From positions 1,937,001 through 2,001,000 of the forward strand of contig NZ_CP091716.1 in assembly GCF_022009635.1 (NCBI RefSeq): a stretch of 64,000 nt of DNA, written 5' to 3'. The position numbers and the translations under genes were made by a program. The DNA comes from Variovorax paradoxus (lineage in GTDB: Bacteria > Pseudomonadota > Gammaproteobacteria > Burkholderiales > Burkholderiaceae_C). Shown here piece by piece: positions 19,150 through 27,147 of the stretch; the stretch's first letter is position 1, and the number at the start of each line of letters is the position of its first letter. The notes beneath the pieces are model-generated. The model was not told the DNA's origin. It worked only from the letters and a program-made list of their open reading frames with translations, and ran no database searches.

Positions 19150-20623
19150 CAACAACACATCATCGAAGGCCGTGCTGCTCGAAGGCGGCCTGGTGGTCGA
19201 CGGATCGGGCGGCCCTTCGTGGCCCGGCGACGTGCTGCTGCAGGGCGACCGCATCGCCGCGCTCGGCGAGGGCCTGCGCGAGCGGCTGCCGCAAGGCCTG
19301 GCGCTGGCGGACATCGACATCGTCGACTGCCGCGCGAAGGTCATCGCGCCCGGCTTCATCGACGCGCACACGCACGACGACGCCATCGTGCTGCGCGATC
19401 CGCTGTGCCTGCCCAAGGTGTCGCAAGGCATCACCACGGTGGTGACGGGCAACTGCGGCATTTCGCTCGCGCCGTACCGCACGCCGCAATCGCTGCCGCC
19501 GCTCACGCTGCTGGGCGCCGATTCGTTCAAGCACGCGACCATGGCCGAGTACCGCGCCGCCGTCGATGCGACGCAACCCGCGCTCAACGTGGCCGCGCTG
19601 GTGGGCCACACCACCTTGCGCTTCGCGGCCATGGAGGCGCTCGACCGGCCCGCGAGCGGCGACGAACTGGCGCGAATGGAAGCGCTGCTCGACAGCTGCA
19701 TGGCCGACGGTGCGCACGGCATGTCCTCGGGCCTCTTCTACGAGGAAGCCTTCGCCGCGCCCGCCGAAGAAGTGACGGCGCTGGCGCGCGTGGTGGCGCG
19801 CCACGGCGGCGTGTACGCCACGCACCTGCGCAGCGAGATGCAGCAGATCATCGAGGCGCTGCACGAGGCCGGCGACTCGGCCTTCGCCGCCGGCGTGCCG
19901 CTGGTCATCTCGCACCACAAGTGCGCCGGTCCGGCCAACTGGGGCCGCACCAGGGAAACGCTGCCGCTGATCGAGTCGCTCGCGCAGCGCCAGAAGATCG
20001 CGATGGACGTGTATCCCTACGTGGCCGGCTCCACGGTGCTGCGCGAAGACCTGGTCGACGGCGTGATCGACGTGCTGCTCACATGGTCCGACCCGCATCC
20101 CGAGATGACGGGCCGGCTCATTTCCGACATCGCGCGCGAGTGGGGCACCACCGAGCAGGAAGCCTGCCTGCGGCTCAAGCCCGGCGGCGCCTGCTACTTC
20201 CAGATGCAGGAGGAAGACGTGGAGCGCGTCATTGCGCATCCGCTCACCATGATCGGCAGCGACGGCCTGCCGCACGACCGGCATCCGCATCCGCGGCTGT
20301 GGGGCGCCTTCCCGCGCGTGTTCGCGCGCTACTGGCGCCAGCGCCGGCTGTTCACGCTGGAGCAGGCGGTGCACAAGATGACCGGCATGACCGCGCGCAA
20401 CCTGCGCATCGCCGACCGCGGCCTTCTGCGCGCCGGCAACATGGCCGACGTGGTGGTGTTCGACCCCGAGACCATCGCCGACACCGCCACCTACGACCAG
20501 CCGCACGGCGTGAGCCTGGGCGTGGAGCGCGTGTTCGTGAACGGTGTGCTGGCCTATCGCGGCGGTGAGCCGGAGGCGCGGGTGTTGGCGCGCGCGGGGC
20601 GGATGCTCACGCGCGGAGCCTAG
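19142..20623 (+). CDS. N-acyl-D-amino-acid deacylase (D-aminoacylase)
   Basis: 493 residues from ATG at 19142, which lies behind GGAGGAG and inside the end of the regulator gene. Amidohydrolase metal motifs are present: DAHTHDD (H76 and H78), the THLRSE and ISHHKCAG segments, and the late aspartate in GSDGLPHDRHPHPR. The N-terminal VVDGSGGPSWPGDV and the GNCGIS motif are typical of D-aminoacylases. It should release D-amino acids from N-acyl-D-amino acids in the cytoplasm and feed the PLP lyase encoded two genes upstream. It is the last gene of the operon; a weak hairpin without a T-run follows. Confidence 0.92.
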   Translation: MADNNTSSKAVLLEGGLVVDGSGGPSWPGDVLLQGDRIAALGEGLRERLPQGLALADIDIVDCRAKVIAPGFIDAHTHDDAIVLRDPLCLPKVSQGITTVVTGNCGISLAPYRTPQSLPPLTLLGADSFKHATMAEYRAAVDATQPALNVAALVGHTTLRFAAMEALDRPASGDELARMEALLDSCMADGAHGMSSGLFYEEAFAAPAEEVTALARVVARHGGVYATHLRSEMQQIIEALHEAGDSAFAAGVPLVISHHKCAGPANWGRTRETLPLIESLAQRQKIAMDVYPYVAGSTVLREDLVDGVIDVLLTWSDPHPEMTGRLISDIAREWGTTEQEACLRLKPGGACYFQMQEEDVERVIAHPLTMIGSDGLPHDRHPHPRLWGAFPRVFARYWRQRRLFTLEQAVHKMTGMTARNLRIADRGLLRAGNMADVVVFDPETIADTATYDQPHGVSLGVERVFVNGVLAYRGGEPEARVLARAGRMLTRGA

Positions 20624-20773
20624 GCCGGCAGGGGGCTGCCGCTCGCCGGCTAGCGCCCTTTGCTTACGGTTATTCACAGAGTTGTCACCTTAAGTTCACA
20701 AAATCGGGCCGCTTTTCAGCAGCTCCGGGCAAGCCTTGTCCCGGCGTGTTCAGCCCCTTTTCTGTGGACTCAC

Positions 20774-23014
20774 ATGACAAAAAATAAATGGACTCGCGCC
20801 CGTGTCGCGGGCTTGGCGGGCCTGGCGGCCATTTCGCTCGCGGCCTGTGGCGGCGGTGGTGGCGGAGGTGGAGGTACTTTCTTCCCGGCCAGCGGCCCTT
20901 CGGCCGGCAATGGCGGCAACAACAATCAGGCCGCGCCGGCCGCTGTGGCCCTCCAGCCGCTGGTGGGCGGTTCGCAGTATTCGGGCACGGCCAGCTTTGG
21001 CGACACCGTGTCCATCGCGCTCGACCAGCCTGCCACCGGCAAGCTCACCCTGCGTTTCGTCGACTCGCGCTTCGGTCTCGCGGGCTCGGTGAGCGCCAGC
21101 TACGCCACCCAGGCCGACGGCTCGCTGCTGGCCAGCAACTTCGCGGCGGTCGCCGGCACCGGCGTGCCTGACGCACTGGTCGCCGCGCTGCCCAAGCTCA
21201 GCCTGCGCTTCCAGCTCGACGGCAGCCTGCTCAGCGGTTCGCTGGCGCAGGTGCCCAACCTCAAGGCGGGCAACGGCGCGGTGCTGCAAGGCGAGATCGC
21301 CGCATCGAACCAAGGCGTGGCCGACGTGGCGCGCCTGGCCGGCGTCTACAACTTCATCAAGCTCACCAGCGCGTACAACGCCAAGGGCATGGTGCAGGGC
21401 GCCCCCGCATCCGACTTCGGCCAACTGAGCATCAAGGCCGACGGCAGCGTACGTGCCTGCATGGGCCAGGCCTATGCCGACAGCTGCAGCTCGGGCCAGG
21501 CCGGCCTGCTCGCCGCCGAAGACGACCAGAAGACCTACCCCGGCGCATTGGCGCTGACCCTGGGCGGCCAGCGCATCGGCCGCGTCATGGTCAACGCGCA
21601 GTCGGGCGCGGCCACGCTGCTGGCAGACGAATTCACCAGCGCCGCCGACGGCAGCTTCCGCACCGGCACCTGGGTGCTGCAGAGCGCGCCGAGCGCCCTG
21701 GCCGCCACTGCGCTGGACGGCGAATGGCTGTGCAGCCAGCCCGAACTCGACGCCGCCACCGGCGCGCTCACGGGCCGCACGCAACGCAACTTCGTGTCGA
21801 TCGGCGCCAATCTGTTGCAGACCGACACCATCGACAACGACGTCAAGCTCAGCGTCAACGCCGGCATCGGCGGCTCGGCGACCTCCACCGTCAGCGGCAT
21901 GAACGGCCTCGTCGCCGGACAGTGGGTCGACAGCCAGAAGATCGGACGCGTGCTGCTGCCCGTGGGCAAGCAGACGGCGTACTACATCGGCTCGGGTGCG
22001 AGCACGGGCGTGGCGGCTACGCATATCTCGGGTGTGTGCCGGGCGTTGCCGGTGCAGCCGGTGATCAATACCTACGCGGCGGCGGCTGTCAACGTTCCCA
22101 TGACGATTCGCATCGGCGATGCCCATCCGACGCAACCGGCGATTGGCTACGACCAGGTCTATTACAAGCAGGCGCGCTATCGCAACAACAAGAACGGCTC
22201 GACCGAGTGGAAGAAGGAGTTCGCCGACTTCTGCGAAGCCGCCGGCCTGTCCGACTCGAAGGGCAGCACTGTCATCGCGGGCACCTCGAAGCTCACCGAC
22301 ACCACTACCTTCACATGCTCCGGAAAAACGGTCGACCAGACCGCGATGAAGTCCGCGGTCGTCGGTCCGCGCGGCGTGCTGTATCTCACCGATGGTCATC
22401 ACACCCTCACCAGCTTCTGGGACGCACCGGACGGTGGCGGCGCGGAAGTCAACATTCCCGTGGTGATGAAGGGTAACTTCATGAGCCTGAGCAACGCGGC
22501 ATTCTGGCGCGAGATGCGCAAGAGCAAGAAGGTGTGGCTCAAGCTGCCCGATGGCCGCGCCATCACGCCTGCGGAACTGCCGCAGCAACTGGGCCTGAAC
22601 AACGGTCTGCAGGACGATCCGTACCGCGCGCTGCTGTACTTCACGCGTGGTCTGGGCTATGACCAGCCTACGGTAAGCACCGACCCCGCCAATCTCACCC
22701 CGAGCCCTGAGTTCCTGGAGTTCTACTGGGCCGAATGGCTACAGGCGAACCCGCAGAACCTGAAGCTGTCGGCCTACAACCTGACGAATTCCGACAGCTA
22801 TATGCAGGCCATTGGCGCGGCATCGGACCTGATGAACCGTGCGGATCCGAACACGATCATCGGCTCGTCGGGTCTGACGGCAACGGCCATGGGCCAGCGC
22901 CCGATGCCATACGCTCCTGCGGATCTGGCTGCGCTCTATGTGAGCGCCGACCCACTCAAGCCAGGCAAGCTGGCCTATGCGCTGAGCTACCGCGCTTCGC
23001 TGGCAGCCAAGTAA
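20774..23014 (+). CDS. Large lipoprotein with C-terminal ParB-like (ParBc_2) domain
   Basis: 746 residues from ATG at 20774. A lipobox LAAC gives lipidation at Cys25, followed by a run of nine glycines and a Gly/Asn/Ala-rich linker. Residues of about 70-440 are beta-rich with no family I recognise. From about residue 450 the sequence matches the putative ParB-like nuclease family ParBc_2: IGYDQVYYKQARY, the LYLTDGHHTLTSFW core, FWREMRKSKKVWLK, DDPYRALLYFTRGLGY and FLEFYWAEWL. The function of this family is unproven, and a surface or periplasmic location is at odds with a chromosome-partition role. It stands alone and ends at a strong terminator. Confidence 0.85.
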   Translation: MTKNKWTRARVAGLAGLAAISLAACGGGGGGGGGTFFPASGPSAGNGGNNNQAAPAAVALQPLVGGSQYSGTASFGDTVSIALDQPATGKLTLRFVDSRFGLAGSVSASYATQADGSLLASNFAAVAGTGVPDALVAALPKLSLRFQLDGSLLSGSLAQVPNLKAGNGAVLQGEIAASNQGVADVARLAGVYNFIKLTSAYNAKGMVQGAPASDFGQLSIKADGSVRACMGQAYADSCSSGQAGLLAAEDDQKTYPGALALTLGGQRIGRVMVNAQSGAATLLADEFTSAADGSFRTGTWVLQSAPSALAATALDGEWLCSQPELDAATGALTGRTQRNFVSIGANLLQTDTIDNDVKLSVNAGIGGSATSTVSGMNGLVAGQWVDSQKIGRVLLPVGKQTAYYIGSGASTGVAATHISGVCRALPVQPVINTYAAAAVNVPMTIRIGDAHPTQPAIGYDQVYYKQARYRNNKNGSTEWKKEFADFCEAAGLSDSKGSTVIAGTSKLTDTTTFTCSGKTVDQTAMKSAVVGPRGVLYLTDGHHTLTSFWDAPDGGGAEVNIPVVMKGNFMSLSNAAFWREMRKSKKVWLKLPDGRAITPAELPQQLGLNNGLQDDPYRALLYFTRGLGYDQPTVSTDPANLTPSPEFLEFYWAEWLQANPQNLKLSAYNLTNSDSYMQAIGAASDLMNRADPNTIIGSSGLTATAMGQRPMPYAPADLAALYVSADPLKPGKLAYALSYRASLAAK

Positions 23015-23042
23015 ACCTCGCGCACTCCGCTGCATGAGATCC

Positions 23043-23069
23043 AAGGCCGGGCAGATGCCCGGCCTTTTT
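23043..23069 (+). terminator. Intrinsic terminator after the ParB-like lipoprotein
   Basis: AAGGCCGGGC at 23043-23052 pairs with GCCCGGCCTT at 23057-23066 over a four-base AGAT loop, and Ts continue to 23069. Confidence 0.9.
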
Positions 23070-23120
23070 CTTTGTCGCCGGTAGTTAGGATCAGGCCCCA
23101 CCGCCCAACTCCCGCCGCCC

Positions 23121-23540
23121 ATGCCCGCAGCCGCACGCCATCTCGTTTTCCACGCAGCCATCGTCCTGCTGTTCGGCCTGCTGCTGGGCGCTCCTTATGC
23201 GAAAGCCATCAAGCGCGAGGCCGCCGCGCATATCGTCAACTCCTGGCGCGTCGCGCACCTGAGCCTGCCCATCGGCGCGACGCTGATGCTCGCGACGGCG
23301 GCGGTGCTGCCGTCGCTCGCGGTGCCGGCATGGGCGATGTGGCTCATCGCCATTGCGCTGATCGTGTCGGCCTACGGCTTCTGCGTATCCACGCCGCTCG
23401 CGGCCATTTCGGGGCAGCGCGGGTTGTCGTCGGGTGGCACGGGGCTGGGCCGGCTCGTGTACCTCGGCAACATGGTCGGTGCGGTGGCGTCCATCGTCGC
23501 GGCGGTGGCGTTGCTGGGCGCGGCTTTCGTCTCGCTCTGA
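23121..23540 (+). CDS. Small four-helix membrane protein, possibly styrene-oxide-isomerase-like
   Basis: 139 residues, nearly all hydrophobic, with four predicted helices (about 8-25, 45-65, 70-90, 115-135). An early histidine (FHAAIVLLFG) and the second-helix start WRVAHLSLPIGATLML, followed by VLPSLAV and a loop rich in Gly and Ser, resemble the layout of styrene oxide isomerase StyC (histidine near the N-terminus, ARAH before helix two, VLPSLG after it). This is a visual resemblance only. No styrene-degradation genes are nearby. The next gene starts seven bases after the stop. Confidence 0.7.
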   Translation: MPAAARHLVFHAAIVLLFGLLLGAPYAKAIKREAAAHIVNSWRVAHLSLPIGATLMLATAAVLPSLAVPAWAMWLIAIALIVSAYGFCVSTPLAAISGQRGLSSGGTGLGRLVYLGNMVGAVASIVAAVALLGAAFVSL

Positions 23541-23547
23541 GCGGCGC

Positions 23548-24111
23548 ATGCAGCAGGCGCGGGCGGTTCCCGTTGTTCAGCTCGTCGGTCCCGGCGGTGC
23601 TGGAAAGACGACCGTCGGAAGCGAGCTTGCCCGGCAACTCGGCTGGCAGTTCGTGGACCTCGACCGGGAGTTCATGTCGCGCGAAGGCGATATCTCCGGC
23701 TACATGGCCGTCCACGGCTATGCCGGCTACGCGAGGCGCAACCTCGCCCTGCATGCGGAATTGCGCGGTGCATTCACCGCACCGACCGTGTATGTGCTCT
23801 CGTCCGGCTTCATGACCTACCCAGCCGACGTGGACGCGAGCTATGCCGGCATTCGCGCCGCCGTGGAGCGCGACACGCTGACCTTGCTGCTGCTCCCCTC
23901 CTTCGAACTGGAGACTTGCGTCCAGGCCATCGTCCGGCGACAGTTGTCCAGGCCTTATTTGCCGGGCAACGCCGCGAGCGAGGAGGCACGTATCCGCCAG
24001 CGCTTTCCGGTGTTCATGGCCTTGCGGTGCGCGCGTTTCCTCAATGACGGCGCACCGGAAGAAGCAGCGGCGCACATGGCCCGCTTTGTGCGCGAACGCG
24101 TCGACAACTGA
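23548..24111 (+). CDS. P-loop kinase, shikimate-kinase-like
   Basis: 187 residues from ATG at 23548. Walker A GPGGAGKTT is at residues 14-22 and is followed by VGSELARQLGWQFVDLDREF, the shikimate-kinase pattern with a DxD-like LDREF. The RRxxARxxLPG region is replaced by RRQLSRPYLPGNAASEEAR, reminiscent of a lid domain. It lacks the shikimate-binding GGG motif in the expected place, so the substrate is probably not shikimate. The gene lies between a membrane protein and a beta-lactamase-fold hydrolase and is probably cotranscribed with them. Confidence 0.75.
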   Translation: MQQARAVPVVQLVGPGGAGKTTVGSELARQLGWQFVDLDREFMSREGDISGYMAVHGYAGYARRNLALHAELRGAFTAPTVYVLSSGFMTYPADVDASYAGIRAAVERDTLTLLLLPSFELETCVQAIVRRQLSRPYLPGNAASEEARIRQRFPVFMALRCARFLNDGAPEEAAAHMARFVRERVDN

Positions 24112-24126
24112 GGAGGATAAGACCCG

Positions 24127-25176
24127 ATGGAATCCCGAAGAAGAAACCTCGTGCTTGCCGGTGGCGCCACCCTGCTGGGCGCGGCAAGCTTCGCCGGTGC
24201 CGCCGAGGAGCCGCGCATCCCGGCGGAAGCCCTCGACAAACTGCTTGCGGACGCGAGCAGCAACGCGCCCGCGCTTCGCGCCGTCGTGGTCATGCGCAAC
24301 GGCGTGCTGGCCGGCGAGCGCTACTACGCGGGCGCTTCCGCCAACGACTTGCTGGCGATCAACTCGGCGACCAAGAGCGTCTGTGCGATGCTGGTGGGGC
24401 AGGCGCTGCAGCAGGGAAAGATCCAGGGCCTCGGGCAGACCGTCGGCGAACTGCTGCCGGAAGCCGTGCGCAATGCGCCGGACTCGCCGGCAGCGCGGGT
24501 CACGCTGCAACAGATCCTCACCGGCACCACGGGGCTCGCTTACAACTGGCGCACGGGGATCGAGCTGCTGTTTTCGGCGGCCGACCCCGTCGCCCATGCG
24601 CTGAGCCTGCAAGCCGATGGCGCCGCGCCCGGCATCTGGTCGTACAACGACGCGGCGGTGTCGCTGCTCACGCCGATCCTCGAGCGCGCACACGGCGGCA
24701 TGCCGGTCGCCGATGTCGCGAAGCGCGACCTGTTCGCACCGCTGGGCATCGAGCGCTTCACCTGGCGCAACGACAAGTCCGGCCATGCCACGGCCTACAT
24801 GGGCCTGAGCCTGCGCACGCGCGATCTCGCGAAGCTGGCGTGGACCATGGCCGACGGCGGCCGCTGGAACGGCGCGCAGGTGGTGTCGGCCGACTGGGCC
24901 GCGGACAGCACGCGCCGTCATGTACCGGCACTGTGGCGCAATCCGCCGCTCACCGACATCGGCTACGGCTACCTCTGGTTCACCGGGGTGCTCGATGGCC
25001 GCGAGGTGGCCTGGGGCTGGGGTTATGGCGGGCAGTTCTCGCTGTTCGTGCCGTCGCTGCGCCTCGTGGTCGCGACTGCCGCCACGTCGCCCGCGCCTCG
25101 GGACGTGGCCGCGCAGACCGCCACGGTGGCGGCGCTGGTGCGGCAGATCGCGACGCTGGCCGCCGCTTCCGCCTAG
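24127..25176 (+). CDS. Exported serine hydrolase, beta-lactamase/class C fold
   Basis: 349 residues from ATG at 24127, behind AGGAGG at 24111-24116 that overlaps the previous stop. The N-terminus ESRRRNLVLAG plus a hydrophobic stretch ending FAGA suggests a Tat signal. The nucleophile motif is SATK (Ser80, Lys83), the tyrosine lies in WSYNDAA (Tyr173), and GWGYGGQ near 300 fills the third-motif position. Such proteins are esterases, D-aminopeptidases or amide hydrolases rather than true beta-lactamases. It converges on the LysR gene with a four-base overlap. Confidence 0.85.
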   Translation: MESRRRNLVLAGGATLLGAASFAGAAEEPRIPAEALDKLLADASSNAPALRAVVVMRNGVLAGERYYAGASANDLLAINSATKSVCAMLVGQALQQGKIQGLGQTVGELLPEAVRNAPDSPAARVTLQQILTGTTGLAYNWRTGIELLFSAADPVAHALSLQADGAAPGIWSYNDAAVSLLTPILERAHGGMPVADVAKRDLFAPLGIERFTWRNDKSGHATAYMGLSLRTRDLAKLAWTMADGGRWNGAQVVSADWAADSTRRHVPALWRNPPLTDIGYGYLWFTGVLDGREVAWGWGYGGQFSLFVPSLRLVVATAATSPAPRDVAAQTATVAALVRQIATLAAASA

Positions 25177-26108
25177 CCTTTCGCGGCGCGCGCCTCGTCT
25201 TCCGCCGCCGGCTGCGCCTGAAACATCCGCGAAAAGTCGCAGCACTCCTGCGCCAGCATGACGATCGACGAGGTGAGGGCGCTGCGGTGCTCGCCCTTGT
25301 GCATCGCCACGTAGTGCACCAGCGGCAGCGCGGGCGTCACGTCGATCACCGCGAGCATGCCGGCCGCCACCAGCGGTTCCAGGCACTGGCGCGGCAGGTA
25401 GCTCACGCCCAGGCCCGACACGGTGAGCCCGGTCAGCGCCACCAGGTTGCTCACCACGATCACGTCCGCCGGCTGCACGCCTTGCTCCTTCATCCAGGTG
25501 TCGTAGGCGCGGCCGGTGCCGGAGCTGTTGCCCTGCACCAGCATGCGGTGGCGCGCCAGCTCGTGCAGCCGCATGGTGCCGGTGGCGGCCACCACACCGG
25601 GCTTGCACATCCACATGCTCTTGACCTTGCCGATGACCTTGTGCGGCATGCGCGAGTCGGCAAAGGTCTCCGGCACGATGACCAGGTCGAGCTCGTCGGC
25701 CCGCAGCTTGTCGCGCAGCTTGAGGCTGTCGTCCACGTCAGGCTCCAGGATTACCTTGGGGTAGTGCTGGCGGATCAGCCCCACCAGCCGCGGCAGCCAG
25801 GTCATGGCCGTGAGCTCGGTCACGCCGATGCGGATGCGCCGCTCCACCACGCCGGGCTTGCCGAACTGCTCGATGGCCGCGTCGCGCTGCGCCAGCAGCT
25901 TCTGCGCGAGCACGTACATCTCCTCGCCCTTCTCGGTGAGGCGCGCGGTGCGCTGGCTGCGGTCGAACAGTTCGGTGTCGAACAGCAACTCCAGTTCGTG
26001 CACTCGTTTGGAAATGGCCGACTGCGAGGCATGCAGCTGGTTGGCTGCCTGGGCGAAGCCGCCCAGCCGGGCGATCCAGTAGAGGGCTTCGAGTTGCTTG
26101 AAGGTCAT
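25173..26108 (-). CDS. LysR-family transcriptional regulator
   Basis: 311 residues from ATG at 26108; a GTG one codon upstream is an alternative. The N-terminal winged helix (1-60) has QLEALYWIARLGGFAQAANQ and LHASQSAISKRVHELE. The effector domain (about 90-290) has the two-lobed form of LysR regulators. It is divergent from a binding-protein gene across a 139-base AT-rich region (26109-26247), the usual arrangement for a LysR activator and its target, so it probably controls the 26248-28443 pair. Confidence 0.92.
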   Translation of the reverse strand: MTFKQLEALYWIARLGGFAQAANQLHASQSAISKRVHELELLFDTELFDRSQRTARLTEKGEEMYVLAQKLLAQRDAAIEQFGKPGVVERRIRIGVTELTAMTWLPRLVGLIRQHYPKVILEPDVDDSLKLRDKLRADELDLVIVPETFADSRMPHKVIGKVKSMWMCKPGVVAATGTMRLHELARHRMLVQGNSSGTGRAYDTWMKEQGVQPADVIVVSNLVALTGLTVSGLGVSYLPRQCLEPLVAAGMLAVIDVTPALPLVHYVAMHKGEHRSALTSSIVMLAQECCDFSRMFQAQPAAEDEARAAKG

Positions 26109-26247
26109 CACGGTGCGCGGCTCCCGAAAATGGGCAAATAGAACGCTTTATTTCATGCAATTCGATCACAAAAAATCGCTTTTAGAAATTCAATGCGAGG
26201 CAGAAGATTCGCCCAAACCAACGTCATCGACTCTTCAAGGAACCACC

Positions 26248-27144
26248 ATGGACCTCAGGAAACTGCCCCTCGCGCTCGGTCTCACCCTCGCTTTCGCCTG
26301 CGGCGCCGCCAGCGCCCAGGACGGCGGCACGCTTCAGAAGATCAAGGACAGCGGCATCATCCAGATCGGCGGGCGCGACAGCCAGATCCCCTTCTCGTAC
26401 AAGCTCGGCTCCGACAGCGCGTCCATCGGCTTCACCAACGACATCTGCCTGAAGATCGTCGACGCGGTGAAGGCCAAGCTGGGCCTGCCCAAGCTCGAGG
26501 TGCGCTACACCATGCTCAACTCGGCCAACCGCATTCCGCTGCTGCAGAACGGCACCGTCGACCTCGACTGCGCGACCACCACCAACACCACGCAGCGCCA
26601 GGCGCAGGTCGATTTCGCGCCCAGCCACTTCGTGACCAACATCACCGCCGCGGTGCGCAAGGACTCGGGCATCAACACCTTCGCCGACCTCAACGGCAAG
26701 AACGTGGCCACCGTCACCGGCAGCACCTCGATCCAGCTGCTGCGCGGCGCGCGCAAGAGCGGCGCCATCGAGGTCCACGAGATCGCGGGCAAGGACACCT
26801 CCGACGGCTTCCTGCTGCTGTCCAGCGGCCGCGCCGACGCCTACGTGCTCGACGACGTGCAACTGGCCGGCATGATCGCCAGCGCGCCCAACCCGGGCGA
26901 CTACAAGATCCTCAAGGAATCGCTGCGCCAGGAGCCCTACGGCATCATGCTGCGCAAGGACGATCCGCAATTCAAGGCCGTGGTGGACGAGACCGTCACC
27001 GGCCTCATGAAGTCGGGCGCCATCGAGCAGCTCTACACCAAGTGGTTCATGTCGCCGATCCCGCCGAGGAACGCGAACCTGAACTTCCCGATGACGGATG
27101 CGGTGCGCGAGATCTACAAGAACCCCAACAACAAGGGCGTCTGA
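26248..27144 (+). CDS. Amino-acid-type substrate-binding protein (family 3)
   Basis: 298 residues from ATG at 26248, behind AAGG; the signal peptide ends AASA before QDGG. The body has the family 3 pattern: GGRDSQIPFSYK, the GFTNDICLKIVDAV helix, and NRIPLLQNGTVDLDC. It most resembles glutamate/aspartate-type binding proteins (GltI). No permease or ATPase gene is nearby, so it either serves a transporter encoded elsewhere or works only with its neighbour. The PLP-enzyme gene starts three bases after its stop. Confidence 0.9.
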   Translation: MDLRKLPLALGLTLAFACGAASAQDGGTLQKIKDSGIIQIGGRDSQIPFSYKLGSDSASIGFTNDICLKIVDAVKAKLGLPKLEVRYTMLNSANRIPLLQNGTVDLDCATTTNTTQRQAQVDFAPSHFVTNITAAVRKDSGINTFADLNGKNVATVTGSTSIQLLRGARKSGAIEVHEIAGKDTSDGFLLLSSGRADAYVLDDVQLAGMIASAPNPGDYKILKESLRQEPYGIMLRKDDPQFKAVVDETVTGLMKSGAIEQLYTKWFMSPIPPRNANLNFPMTDAVREIYKNPNNKGV

Positions 27145-27147
27145 CCG

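Noticed and set aside
20624..20660. Hairpin after the D-aminoacylase gene as terminator
   Set aside because: GCCGGC arms and GGCAG/CTGCC can pair but no T-run follows.
20849..20875. Glycine codon run as a phase-variable repeat
   Set aside because: The codons are mixed (GGC, GGT, GGA), so there is no mononucleotide or short-unit tract that would slip. It is a normal linker after a lipobox.
23548..24111. Shikimate kinase aroK
   Set aside because: The P-loop fits but the shikimate-binding motifs are missing and no aroB is adjacent; the call is kept at kinase-like level.
24127..25176. Beta-lactamase resistance gene
   Set aside because: It has the SxxK fold, but the third motif and the Tyr region match esterase or amidohydrolase relatives, not class C beta-lactamases.
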